A DNA stretch of 64,000 nt, taken from contig NC_089453.1 in NCBI RefSeq assembly GCF_026210795.1, forward strand, positions 2,296,501 through 2,360,500. The letters run 5' to 3'. Within the stretch, counting starts at the first letter, position 1. Each line of letters opens with the position of its first letter. The notes beneath the pieces are model-generated. The model worked only from the letters and a program-made list of their open reading frames with translations. It was not told the DNA's origin and ran no database searches. Shown one piece after another: positions 11,894 to 23,160 of the stretch. The DNA comes from Rhizophagus irregularis. Lineage: Eukaryota > Glomeromycota > Glomeromycetes > Glomerales > Glomeraceae. The position numbers and the translations under genes were made by a program.

Positions 11894-12150
11894 TTACGTC
11901 TAAAAAAAAAATTAAATAAATGTCGGGATAATGAGTGTCAGGATTTTGAACATTCGAGATTATCAGTTATGATGATTTTTTAGGATTACGAGCGTTGGGC
12001 TTGTTTTATAACGGGATTCTATGTCGGGATCTTTGATCGGCTCTTACTATATGTTATATGTTACAATACTTTTTAGACATTATAATAATATCAAATGACT
12101 TTTTTTTTTAAAAAAAAAAATAATAAATGTATTTTTATATCTTTCGCAAA
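11894..12150. repeat. duplicated intergenic block, copy 2
   Basis: Paralogue of 9357-9600, in the same order and orientation. An open frame beginning at 12095 lies inside the low-complexity tail of this repeat and is not a gene. Confidence 0.65.
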
Positions 12151-12309
12151 AAAAATTTCTTTTTTTATAATGTTGTCCTTATTTAGTAAATATTATATGT
12201 ACATGGCTTCAAACATTTTTTATTACCTCATATCATTATTATTTTTAGCTATGATAAACAAAAAACAAAAATTTTTAATTCAATTTTCTTTTCTTTGAAA
12301 ATAGCTTTG

Positions 12310-12431
12310 TGTAAAATGATTGCAGGAGAAAGGTTTTCGGTGAAGTAATAGTCGGTGAACCAGAGATTTTGACGACATATAATCCCCCTTTGAAAATAAA
12401 TGGATAACTTCAGGAGCTTGTCATTTAATTA
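12310..12431. repeat. triplicated intergenic block, copy 2
   Basis: Contains GAGAAAGGTTTTCGGTGAAGT, GAGATTTTGACGA and GGATAACTTCAGGAGCTTGTC. It is interrupted at its end by the 268-bp element that follows. Confidence 0.6.
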
Positions 12432-12699
12432 GGCCGCTCCAAATTAATTTTTAGTTTAGCGTCCTCCTCTCTATTTTTGAAAATTTCAAAGGTAATTTAA
12501 ACACATATGTTCACATATGTTTAAAGCACACCTCTCTTTACTAAAATTGAATGATACCGAATATTTCCGATTTTACCGAAAGTTTCCTAAATCTTTAATA
12601 TGTTTTAATTTCATGTTTGTTTAAATTATTCCCTCCCCCTCCCTCAAATTTTTGAGCCAGAAAGGACGTTAAACTAATTATTAGTTTGGAATAATGGCC
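12432..12699. mobile_element. short TIR element (268 bp)
   Basis: Terminal inverted repeats of about 35 bp: GGCCGCTCCAAATTAATTTT at the left, answered at the right by a segment ending AGTTTGGAATAATGGCC. The flanks TTAATTA (12425-12431 and 12700-12706) are identical. The paralogous block near 12945 has the uninterrupted site. It has no coding capacity, so it is MITE-like. Confidence 0.8.
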
Positions 12700-12829
12700 T
12701 TAATTAATGTCCTCAAACTTTTTTTATTATCTCATATTATTATTATTTTCAACTGTAATGAACCAAAAAAAAAAAAAAATTTAATTCAATTTTCCTTTGA
12801 AAATAGCTTTGCTTGAAATGACTGTATAA

Positions 12830-12965
12830 GGAGAAAGATTTTCGGCGAAGTGATTTTCGGTGAAATTAATCAGACCCGGGCAGGGACAGAGATTTTGACG
12901 ATAGATCATCCCTGTTTGAAAAAAAAATTAATCTTCAGGAACTTGTCATTTTAATTATTAATGTT
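12830..12965. repeat. triplicated intergenic block, copy 3
   Basis: Contains GAGAAAGATTTTCGGCGAAGT, GAGATTTTGACGATAGATCAT and ATCTTCAGGAACTTGTCATT. It provides the empty site for the 268-bp element in copy 2. Confidence 0.6.
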
Positions 12966-13119
12966 TTTATGATTATAGGTGTTGTAATAAAATTCCGTCT
13001 TATGCACTACTTTACTTCAATATCCCCTTTTTTTTTGTTTTTATATTTCCATACATTCATTATCTTTTTATCTTTTTTATCTTTATTTTGTAAATCGGAG
13101 GTGATATGGCGTGGAGTAA

Positions 13120-13446
13120 TGATACTTTCTGAATATGCTCATGGCACGTTCTTGTTATAAAGACAATCATGTATGAAAAATTATTTCATGAATAACTTAG
13201 TATGGCATATAAAATTAATTAAATGAGAGAATAATGAATGGGCAAATAGAAAGAACTTTTTTTGTGTTTAATTAATTGAAATTTTCATTAAAATATGACA
13301 GAATAATGTTTGAGGATAAACTGTAAATTTCTTATAAATACACCAAGAATAAATCTTGAATAGAATTCAAACATAAACATTTACCAGGAAGAAGTAAAGA
13401 ATTTTTATCGAATCCACAAACTACAAATCGTATCATTATTTTTATC
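13120..13446 (+). promoter_or_regulatory. upstream block of SSP family, copy D
   Basis: Paralogous to the other SSP upstream blocks: GACAATCATGTATGAAAAA, ACACCAAGAATAAATCTTGA, ACATTTACCAGGAAGAAGTAA and AGAATTTTTATCGAATCCACA. It ends at the start codon at 13447. Confidence 0.55.
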
Positions 13447-13870
13447 ATGAAGTCTCTCGCCTTAATAATTTCAATCATCTTTAGCCTAATAGCTTTTACA
13501 TCGCTCACTGAAGGTAAATTTTTAAATAATTATAGCAGTAATTCTCTCAATATTAAAATGTATTGATTGGATGTAATATATTGTATGTATAGGGCATACA
13601 GTATGGATTCAAAACAAATTGGTTGTTGGCACAGTGTCTATTACTACTGCCCTTACTCCAGATGGCGTCGTAATTGATGAGAAAATGGCATCTGCTCATA
13701 AAGGCTACCATTTGTATATACCTGAAGACAAATCAACGTTTTACCTTGATTTTGATGTTTTAGGCAGCGTTCAAGATCTTAAAAAACGCGGACCGTTCAA
13801 TAATGATCAGGATTCTTGTTGGCACTATAATGGAAATTCTGGTAATTGGGACGTATTCCCTTGTCCATAA
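13447..13870 (+). CDS. small secreted protein (two exons), copy D
   Basis: Exons are 13447-13513 and 13593-13870, again with a 79-bp GT/AG phase-1 intron; the product has 114 residues. The signal peptide is MKSLALIISIIFSLIAFTSL with cleavage probably near TEG. The mature protein begins HTVWIQNKLVVGT. It continues with an IPEDKSTFYLDFDVLG strand region and ends GPFNNDQDSCWHYNG...WDVFPCP. Compared with copy B, the signal core and the Cys-containing end are best conserved. The stretch after VVGT differs in length and sequence, so that loop has diverged. No enzymatic motif is seen. The likely fate is secretion; its function is unknown. Confidence 0.85.
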
Positions 13871-14860
13871 TGGAAGCCTTTTAATTATAGCGCTACAATT
13901 ATATTCAATTTTGATATGTTGATGTTGACAATTTTAATTCAGACACTACATTCTAGTGCTCACAAATGTACACCACTTTTAAATAATATTAATGGAATAG
14001 TTTAATACATATATTTATATATCTTTAAATTAATATTGTTCTTTATCAAAATAAATAAATAAATTAATTAAAAAAAGGAAGAGTATTTGATATTGATTTT
14101 TTTTATAAGAACTATTTGATATATTTTTTTTATTTTAAAAGAATCCATTTGTTAATGTTTTTTGATGAGGTCATTTAATATAACCATTGTGTTAATCAGG
14201 GCGCACCATTTGATTCATGAGTTTCCAATCCTAAAGGACGAAAAGAAAAATTAAAAAAAAATATCAGTAAAATAAAGTAGAGAAATTAAAAAAAATTCTG
14301 AAATAAAGTAAATTAGTGCTTACCGTATCACAAAAGTATTTTTTTGAATCCAATCCAAGATAAATTAAATATATACCGGTAAATATAAAAAAAAATTAAA
14401 AAAATTCCAAAATGAAACAAATAAACGCTTACTATTTCACCGCAGCATCCGTTGATCTCAAATGAGACGGAAAAAAAAAAATATAAATAAAAGAATAATT
14501 AGTTATTATTAATTAATTAACCAAATAAATTTCTTTTTGCCACCAAAATCTGGCAAATCTGGCATAGATTAATAATATTTCATAATTCTTTAAAATGCCA
14601 GAAGCACGCACTAAACATGGTCAACTGGGTAGCAGCAGTGGGTAAACATTAAGCTGTAATGAGCTGACCGACTGAATGAACAGAATGGACTTTACAACTG
14701 AATATGTTTAAAAATATACTAATAAATTTCTTCACGAATACAACTTGACAATAATAATGTTTTACATCAATATTAGTATCTTGTTGTTTTGAATTATATA
14801 TAGAATAAATAATTAAAAATTCTAATGATTTTTATACAAATTGTGATTTATGATCATGAA
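13871..14860. other. gene-free stretch after SSP copy D
   Basis: The first 120 bases (TTTAATTCAGACACTACATTC, CTCACAAATGTACACCACTTT) match the 3' flanks of copies A and B at about 3108-3165 and 8960-9010, so they are the family 3' untranslated region. The rest is AT-rich and has no supported gene. Confidence 0.5.
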
Positions 14861-14869
14861 TCTCCTTTT

Positions 14870-15300
14870 TAAGTAAATCTACTTTAATATTTTATTTTTT
14901 GTGAAATATGTGCAGAACTTCTTTAGCTAATTTATTTTTTTTAATCGATAGTAAAATTTGAGGAAATTTCAGGATTTTGAACGAATTTTAATTTAATCAC
15001 TCGTTCCCAAATTTATACTACTCTCGTTTGAAAATAATCATTTTGAATAAGTGATATTAAAAGCTTTCCTGGAATCAAAGAAAAATTTGAGTGATTTGAA
15101 TATTATAGCTGGCTTTTTGAATATTAAATCAATATTTTTTGAAATTCCAAGAAAGAATCATTTTTGAAACTTGTCTGATATATTAGATCAAAAAAATTTT
15201 TCTATCCATTTTGTATTAGTAACTGAATTAGTTAGCAGTACCTAAAATTTTAATTATATCTGGAGTATCATATTTCTCCAAAGAAATTCTTCCCATAAAT
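14870..15300 (-). pseudogene. decayed BTB/BACK-domain protein fragment
   Basis: On the minus strand, pieces typical of the BACK region of Rhizophagus BTB proteins appear in order but in different frames with stops. These are DLIYQTSFKNDSFLEFQK, then LLISLIQND, then IWERVIKLKF, and near 14980 QNPEISSNF. In intact family members these stand in the same order between a BTB domain and a TLD or kelch-type end; neither is seen here. It is a truncated relic. The assignment rests on motif recognition only. Confidence 0.55.
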
Positions 15301-15518
15301 ACCTAGAAAATTATATTACTATATTCTAAAATAAAAACAAAAACAAAACAAAATAACGCTAGTTGTTTTTTTTTTTTTAGAAAAAAGAACAATTAGTAGT
15401 TGAAAGCAAATACGAAAAAAAATTAATAATATTAGTGAGAAAAATCATGTGATCACTTACCAGTATCCGCAGCCTGGTCGCTAGGAAATAAATCTAAGCA
15501 AAATCAACAAAAATAAAT

Positions 15519-16432
15519 AAGGCCATATAAATAAAATAATTCGTTTCTCGTGAATATACAGTAAATAGTAAAAAGTAATCCGGCCGTCCGGGAAAATAAA
15601 AAAAAAAGATTAGACGATTTCTGAAATATGATTGGTTAAAAAAACGTAAATTTTTTTCCTACCCGGTGATTCGGGAAAAAATTTTATTATTTTTACTGTA
15701 ATAATTTTTTTTCCTATCCGGTGACCCGCATGAAAAATTTAAGATCGATTAGTAATACAAAAAATCCCTCCCCTTAACTATAATTGGATAAGCATAGTTT
15801 TTTTCAAAAATAGAAAATGCCTTTTGTAAGCGTTAAAGTGATAGAAAAGAAATACCCAACTGGCAAATACATCCTGTTGCTGGTAATCCCTCATTATGTG
15901 AATTTTTTCGTTTATTGGCTACTGGAGAAATTTCGCCAGAAGTTTTTATTAATAATAATTATCATGACTTTCGAAAGTAGGAAATTCATTAAAAGACGAA
16001 TTTGTTAATGTTAATATTCAATGTGAATTAAATGAAATTTTATTTGAACTACAAATTCCAGAAGACTATCAACCACCTATACGAAAAGAAAAAAATGCAT
16101 TTAGAGAACTTATGTCTAGTGCCTCCCAACTTTCTTTACCTTAATAATACTAATATGGATAATAATAATATGATCAATAAATAATAATAAGAGTTTTATT
16201 TGTATATATTAAATCATTTTGCATTTTATATATAGTATGATGTAATTAAATAATGAAAAAAAATTATTTATTTTTAAAATTTTTTGAACCCGGCCGGTAT
16301 CATGTGACTAAAAAAAAGTGTTTTTTCGTGACGTTTTTGTAACCCGGCCGCTAATTTGTACCGTGGCTTAGTTCACGTGGAATGTAAAAATAAAAATAAA
16401 AATGTAACTAACAATTTTATTTATATGGCCTT
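15519..16432. mobile_element. TIR element with AGGCCATATAAATAAAAT ends (about 914 bp)
   Basis: The 19-bp ends AAGGCCATATAAATAAAAT and ATTTTATTTATATGGCCTT are perfect inverted repeats. If the element starts at AGGCC, the flanks are TA on both sides, which would fit a Tc1/mariner-like target. Inside are CCCGGCCG-type words in both halves and a decayed coding piece (15830-16143). No transposase is recognised. Confidence 0.7.
15830..16143 (+). pseudogene. decayed coding piece inside a TIR element
   Basis: Two frames with balanced composition join across a one-base slip near 15980. The first reads KEIPNWQIHPVAGNPSLCEF and ends NNNYHDFRK. The second continues NSLKDEF, CELNEILFELQIPEDYQPP, and ends ELMSSASQLSLP before a TAA. 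This looks like the C-terminal part of a host protein caught in the element, or the remains of an element-encoded protein. I do not recognise the family. Confidence 0.45.
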
Positions 16433-16828
16433 AAAAGCATTAGTCTACAAAAATAGTAAGACCGGTGTTAATTTAACAAAATTTTCCAATCCTGGTACGA
16501 ATGCCAATGTTGACGTTGACATTAACATATAAAGATTAATTTTCAACCGTTTTCCTGTTTTGGTTTCTTTTAAACCCATTTTTAAACAAACATACATGAA
16601 ATAAATTTTGGCAAGACAGTTTGGTCAATTTCAACTAGATTTTATAGATTTTAGCTATAATTTAAGCTAAAAACACCTATATGAAACTTAACTGAAATGG
16701 ACTATTTCAAAAAGCATAAAATACCTTTATTTAATTCTTATAATTGATTACAAACTGGTCTATTTAATACATTATTCATAATTCCAATAACTCCAGTGAT
16801 CAAATTATAAAACTAATATAAAATTAAA

Positions 16829-19800
16829 TTATTTTGCATGTATTTCTTCCAATAATTTCTCTAATTTCTCTTCTAATTTCTCTAACTTGTCTAATTTCTC
16901 TAATTTCTCTTCTAATTTCTCTAACTTATCTAATTTCTCTAGTTTCTCTTCTAATTCTTCAAACTTATCTAATTTCTCTAATTTCTCTAACTTATCTAAT
17001 TTCTCATCATTAGATTTTACTTTCTCTAATATTACCTTATTGTCATTAAGATTATTTTCAATATGAAGTTTCTCTAATAGTTTTTCTTGCATGAATTTCT
17101 TATTATCCCATTCACCCTCTTTAATCAATCTTTTAATTTCTGTTCGAGTCTTTTCAACATCAGCATAATAATGTCTAGAAAAATAAATTTGAATAATTAA
17201 TAAAATTATGTTAAAAAAAAAAGCAAAATTACATACATTACTTCAGGAAACCATGTTTTCCAACGTCTCTGATTTGGTAATAGGTAAAATAACTCAATCT
17301 CAGCCAAAATCTTTAAAAATAAAAATTGAGATATATTAGTATATTTACAGAAATTGAATGATTAATATTAATATTATTTACTTCTGCCTTCCATATCAAA
17401 TATGAGACTCTATTATCTTCTTCGTTAATTGCTATATTGAGCATTCCAATTAATAAGTTCATAAGATACATAGCAATTAAGATGGAAAATAAAACAATCA
17501 ATATTGTAACTGATGGATTGTCTATATATGACCAATTGGACAATGCACTTAAATCACCTATTGATAAAAAGAATTGCTTAAAAATATTAGAAAAATATTT
17601 ATGTATATTTATATAATTATGTTAAATACTATACCTATTAAAAGTAAAACCATAGCAAATAAGGAAGTTCTAATATCTGTAAACATATTTGTATTTTTAT
17701 CAGGTGTTTGAATCATAAATGGATTGGAGTTTATATTTCCATTATCATTATCAATTATTTGACTATAACTAGGAGCTAAATTCCAAGGATTATTTGGATC
17801 ATTATTATTTGTATTAATTTTTTCAAGTGAAAATTCAGATTTTGGTGATAATAAAATATAAAATGCATGTGCAAAACTTATTATGATAATGAATAGGACA
17901 AATAAAAAATAAGAAATCCTTTTTAAAACCCTATCAAAAATTTCAAAATATACACCAATCTGTTCAAATATTCTAAAAAATAACAAAAATTTTATATCCA
18001 AAAATAAACATGAAAAAGAAAGCAATTGAATTAGATAATTATTGTTCTTATCATTTGTTTGAAGCCAGTAAATAGAAGTATAAATTGAAAACAAATAAGC
18101 AATTATATCTGTAATTTAAAATATTATATAATTAATTCCATTTGCTTAAAGAAAATATTGTAAAATAATTAAAATAAACATTTATATTTACCCAAGATAT
18201 TCCACAAATTATGAACCCAATTAGTAATATTATAAAAAAATTGACGAATTTCAAAAATCAAATGAATAAATCCAAGTATAATCGAAGCAATAAAAAGTTG
18301 TTGTCTAACTTCTTCACTGATATATTGCTGAGGAATTGTTGCAGCAGTAGTAAAGCATCCAAGTAAAGCAATAAATAAAATCCAAATCATTGCATAATAA
18401 TATTTTCCATAAGCATTCCATTTAAAATTAATTAATGCTTCACCATTTGATGTTTTATAGATAATTCTAGTGATTGATTCAGTAAATGGACTAGGTTGAG
18501 GTCTAATTAATTCTAAGAACCAATTATAATCTTTTGAATAATTAACAAAATTAATATAAGGAGTCATAAAAGTAATTGTTGGTGTTGTTATTATATCTTT
18601 TTGAAAGTATTTAAAAATTTTAACAGCACGAGAAGAAAATACATCTGGAGTGTAAATATTATTAATAAAATTGTATTTTGTTAAAATATAAAATATAGCC
18701 AAATAAAGGGGTAAAGATAAAAGTATTATTAAAGCAAGAATAATTTTTAAAAATTTATTTCTAAATTTCAAATAAAATTTATAATAATATTTTGTCCATA
18801 AAAGAGATTTCGATAAATTGGCTATTTGAGGAGATTGAAAAAAAGAATAAAGATGCAAATTTTTATTTTGATGCTTTATACTATAAAAAGAAGAATCTAT
18901 TATCATATTCGTTTCTGATAAATATCCTGGAATATATTCTGGATAATGTTTATCTAGTAATGGCATTGCAGAAGTGATAATGCTTAAAAATGACTTATTA
19001 TTCGATGGATCCTCTTTAAAATAAGTCATACATTTTTTATAAATATCATCAATTAATTCTAACTTATGTTCTTTAATTGCAAATGTTAATAATTCAACTC
19101 CATATTTCAAAAAACTTGACTTATTATTTATTAATTCTAAAACCCATCCATTTAATTTAAGACTGTCATAATTTGGTAATGGTAAAGTAGATTTTGAAAA
19201 TATTCTTTTGTTATGTTGAAGTGTTTCCATATATTTTTTGTTATCGTATCTATAATCTTCGAAATTCATAAAATAAAAATAGTTTAAAGAAATAGATTTG
19301 TTATTTTCACTAAAAGTATAAATAAGAATACCAAATGTTGTCAATATAACAATATCATTATTATTAAATAATGAGCTCACAATTAGTCTATGATTGGAAT
19401 ATTTAGATTTATAAGGATGATTTTCAATTCTTGTGCTAATTAATTCCCATTCAGTATTAATTTTTTTGAAAACTTCTAGTCTAATTTTGTCATCATCAGA
19501 ATATATATATATTTCCCATTTAATTAAATTTTCAACTGATTCAGTTAATTTATTTGTATAATCACTAATTGCTGTGGCATTTTGAAATAATGTAGATACA
19601 GTATTCATATATGGATTAATTGAATGAACATTTAAGTGATTGTAAGTTTGCTTGTCATCATCATCATATTCAATAACTTTAGTTTTTGACATATTTTCGT
19701 AAAATTCAGATTTCCAAACACGTTCATTTAGAATTCCATTTGTTGGTTCAGTTTCATTACGCCAATTTTTGTATTTACTATTCCAGCAATAATTGATTTC

Positions 19801-20931
19801 TTTATCTGATGTATAATAGATTAAAGAAGGTAAAAGAAATAAACCAGTACGATTCATAAAATTATAAAGTTGAATATCTAAATTAAAAAAATAGTGATTA
19901 ATATGAGTAATAATTGAAGTATAAATAAAATTTATTAAAAATGGTTACCATCATTTATATCCAAAGAAGCAATAGAAATTCCCAATTCGATTGAATAAAC
20001 TATGATTATATCATTGACTTTTAAAATATTAAACTTTTCATTACTGAATATTCCGATATTTCTTATTTTAATCTAAAAAATAGTAAATAATATTTAATAT
20101 ATTTAATTATAATTTAACATCAATTGGTTTGAAAATAATTTTATAATATTTATTACCTTCTTACTATTAACAAATATTTTTACACTTTTTTCAGTATTAA
20201 TATTCCATTCATAAATGTAATCATTTTCATATGAAAACAGGTAAACTTTATCATATTTTGATATACTAATTATTTCATAATAATAAGGTAACCTGTAAAA
20301 TCTCTTACATTCCCATTTGTTATTTTTAGTTTGTGTGGAATAAATCCAAATAATATCATGTTCTTCAGAAGTACTATTATTTCCAACTACACCACATAAA
20401 ATAAATTCACCTTTTAAATTAAAGGTACAATTATAATAATAAATTGTATGATAATCATTTTTTGTATTTAAATCTAATGCAATTTTTTTATCTTTATTAT
20501 TCATATCGATTATACCGAATATACCGTCTAAAAAAAAATATTAAAATAAATATCAATTACCATAAGTTTATAATTACATAATATTACTTACCATTTGTAT
20601 CAATATAAGCAAGTTTCTTATCATCAGAAACACTTAAACTTTCGATTTCATATTTCTTATCTTCATTAATTTTAACAGTTTGATGAAATTTAAGTCGAAC
20701 CTTATCTATATCTTCAACATTCCAACCGACAATTGAACTATCTTTTTCACTATAAGTAATAAGGTAGGTTTCTTTTGGTGATATTTCTATCATAGTAATA
20801 GGTTTACCATTATGTAGTTCATTATCGAAGGTAAATATTTTAACATCATAATTTTTATCAACATCGATTTTATCAACTTCGATTTCGATTTTGTTAGCAT
20901 CATCGTTAATTTTTACTGAAGTATCATCCAT
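16829..20931 (-). CDS. TRP-like ion channel with propeller-like N-terminus and C-terminal coiled coil
   Basis: Eight exons (20931-20592, 20527-20157, 20072-19949, 19877-18192, 18108-17635, 17557-17382, 17310-17237, 17174-16829) join to 1196 residues with all frames consistent. Residues 1 to about 500 look like WD40-type strands (for example PITMIEISPKETYLITYSE and IVGWNVED). Hydrophobic segments lie near 654-676, 771-791, 805-822, 842-890 (one or two), 903-926 and 1015-1040. A pore loop FAMVLLLIGDLSAL (991-1004) stands before the last helix, which ends YLMNLLIGMLNIAIN. This order is typical of TRP-family cation channels. Residues about 1135-1190 form a heptad coiled coil of EKLEKLDKL units, probably for tetramer assembly. 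It likely sits in the plasma or an internal membrane. The start at 20931 was chosen; an upstream ATG at 20967 is in frame. Confidence 0.8.
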
Positions 20932-21002
20932 TTGGTAATTGCTTATAAATATATAATTTATTACCAAAGAAATTATTTTTTTTTATGTCGTCCATTTGCG
21001 AT

Positions 21003-21597
21003 TATATACTTTTTTTTTATTTGAACACGTGTAAATATGCATGGTTGTATGTAAAATTCTCCTCTTACATAAAAAAAATTTTTTTTTATTGTGAAAGCCT
21101 AATTGAGCTTTTTTACTTGAAACACACGTATAAATATGCATGGCTGTACGTAAATTTCGCCTCTTATATAAAAAAAGAAAATATTTTTTATTATAAAAAG
21201 TTAATTGAGCTTTTTTATTTTGTAACGCATGTATAAATATGCATGGCTGTACGTAATATTTCCTATTATATGAAAAAAAAATTTTTTTTTTTTATTGTAA
21301 AGAGTTAATTAAGATTTTTTATTTTGAAACACACGCCTCTTGCATAAAAAATGAAATTTTTTTTTTATTATAAAAAGTTAATTGAGCTTTTTTATTTTTA
21401 AATATGCATGGCTGTACGTAATATTTTCCTATTGCATGAAAAAAAAAAAATTTTTTTTATTGTGAAGAGTTAATTGAGCTATTTTATTTTGTAACACATG
21501 TATAAATACTGTATGCATGACTGTACGTAAAATTTTGTCTCCTGCATAAAAAAATCTTTTTTTTTTTTTTATTATGAAAAGTTAAATGAGCAATGAT
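21003..21597. repeat. minisatellite, about six units of 75-105 bp
   Basis: Each unit has AATTGAGCTTTTTTATTTTG, ATGTATAAATATGCATGGCTG, TACGTAA, a CCT-TT-CAT block, and a poly-A/poly-T run followed by ATTGTGAAGAGTT. One unit near 21310-21370 lacks the ATGCATGGCTGTACG core. It lies directly upstream of the channel gene, within its probable promoter region. Confidence 0.8.
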
Positions 21598-21877
21598 CAA
21601 CTTTCAACATATTTTCTAAATTAAGAACTAGTAATACCCATCCTATAACAAAGACTTTTATAACCGGAAATAAATATTTAGCGTTTATCCGATATATAAA
21701 TATTTTTTTTTTTGAAAAAAAAAATATCTAGATCAGATTAGTATAATTGTGTAATAATGTCCCGATAAAGTTAATACCTTATTTACCTTTTGCAGTATAG
21801 CGGCTAATAACATATATAAAAAAAAATTTTAACCGTTGTAAAACTACGCCCGTAGTAAACTACGTTGCCACCGCAGT

Positions 21878-22196
21878 TAGGGATGGCAACGGTCGGTCAT
21901 GGTCGGTCATCGGTCGGTCATAACCGGTCAAGAACCTTTGACCGACCGACCGACCGTTTGACCGACCATTTGACCGACTGGTTAACCGATCCTGAAACCG
22001 TTTGCGAAACATTTTTTTATTAAATTACGTTTCGCAAACGTTTTCAGGATCGGTTAAACGGTCGGTCAAACGGTCGGTTAACCGGTCGGTCAGACCGGTC
22101 GGTCAAACGGTCGGTCAGAGGTCTTTGACCGACCGATATTGGTCACGGTCATGACCGGTCATAACCGGTTAATGACCGTGACCGTTGCCATCCCTA
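21878..22196. mobile_element. hAT-type miniature element 3 (319 bp)
   Basis: Ends TAGGGATGGCAACGGTC and GACCGTTGCCATCCCTA are perfect inverted repeats. Both flanks are ACCGCAGT (21870-21877 and 22197-22204), a perfect 8-bp target duplication. Nearly the whole interior is a palindromic array of GACCGACC / GGTCGGTC words. There is no coding region. Confidence 0.92.
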
Positions 22197-22906
22197 ACCG
22201 CAGTTATAACAAAATAATACTTTATTTAATAAAAATATAATCCGAATAACAAATAATATAGTGCTTGGTTATTAAAAAATTCCTTTTTTCTAAAATAATA
22301 GTATCAATTTCCCTTTTATAAGAAATGATTTTCATCAAAATATTTTTTCTGTGTTTTTGTTTTAATGAATTAATGTTTCCCATTTTTAATTCTTCCAATT
22401 TTTCCTATTATTAGTAAACCTTTTTGTTTTTATCACTAATAGTTCGAATTTAACGTCTTCCGCCTTTTCGTAATATCAACTTTTTAAAAATTCCTTTTTT
22501 GACCTTCAAACTTATGCCCTTATTTAGAAATTCCCCGAACATAGTTCCCTGTTCTATATCTAAAAATAACTCATTACAAAAATGACACGAACATAATCTT
22601 ACATCATACTTAAACGTCATAGTTTAACATCAATTGCGGACGTCACTAAAATTAAAATATAATACTGCGTCCCATAATTAAAGAATTTACTACATAAAAA
22701 AGTGACCTTATTTTATGTTATTACATATAATAATAATGCATAGATTCTCTATTATTTTATATATTAAATTGTTCGCTTTTAAACCAGAACCCTTTATTTT
22801 TATTATTAAACTATCGTCATTATAAAATAAAATAAAAAATTAAAACATTTTTAACATTTTTTATTAACATAATTCTGGATATAGGTATAAAAAAACAACT
22901 CAACTA

Positions 22907-23160
22907 TGACTCCCATTTGTCGATGTTAATCACATAAAAAGATGCAATTATATTGTGGAATTTCACACTCAACGAATACAGGAGCCTCGCATGAGGTGAA
23001 TTATGCACAATAGAAGGATTATTGCCAGGAAAAGGGTGGAAACAGTCACAAGATGGATTAAAAGCGTTCACACCATTGCAACATTTAAAGAGGTTTGCAG
23101 ACTATTGAAATGTCTTATTTGGAGCGGCAAAATCTGTTCATTAATATTAGGAGTAACCGC
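22907..23160 (-). pseudogene. possible decayed coding piece, unknown family
   Basis: On the minus strand a 65-codon frame (23101-22907) has balanced composition, with pieces such as KCCNGVNAFNPSCDC, HPFPGNNPSIVHNSPH and VINIDKWES before a TAG. The adjoining upstream stretch is open in another frame (NINEQILPLQIRHFNSLQ). The local GC content is higher than in the surroundings. No start codon or known domain is seen. It may be a gene relic or chance. Confidence 0.3.

Noticed and set aside
18792-18977. plus-strand open frame
   Set aside because: Shadow of the large channel exon on the minus strand.
20985-21236. plus-strand open frame repeating KYAWLYV
   Set aside because: Produced by the minisatellite units.
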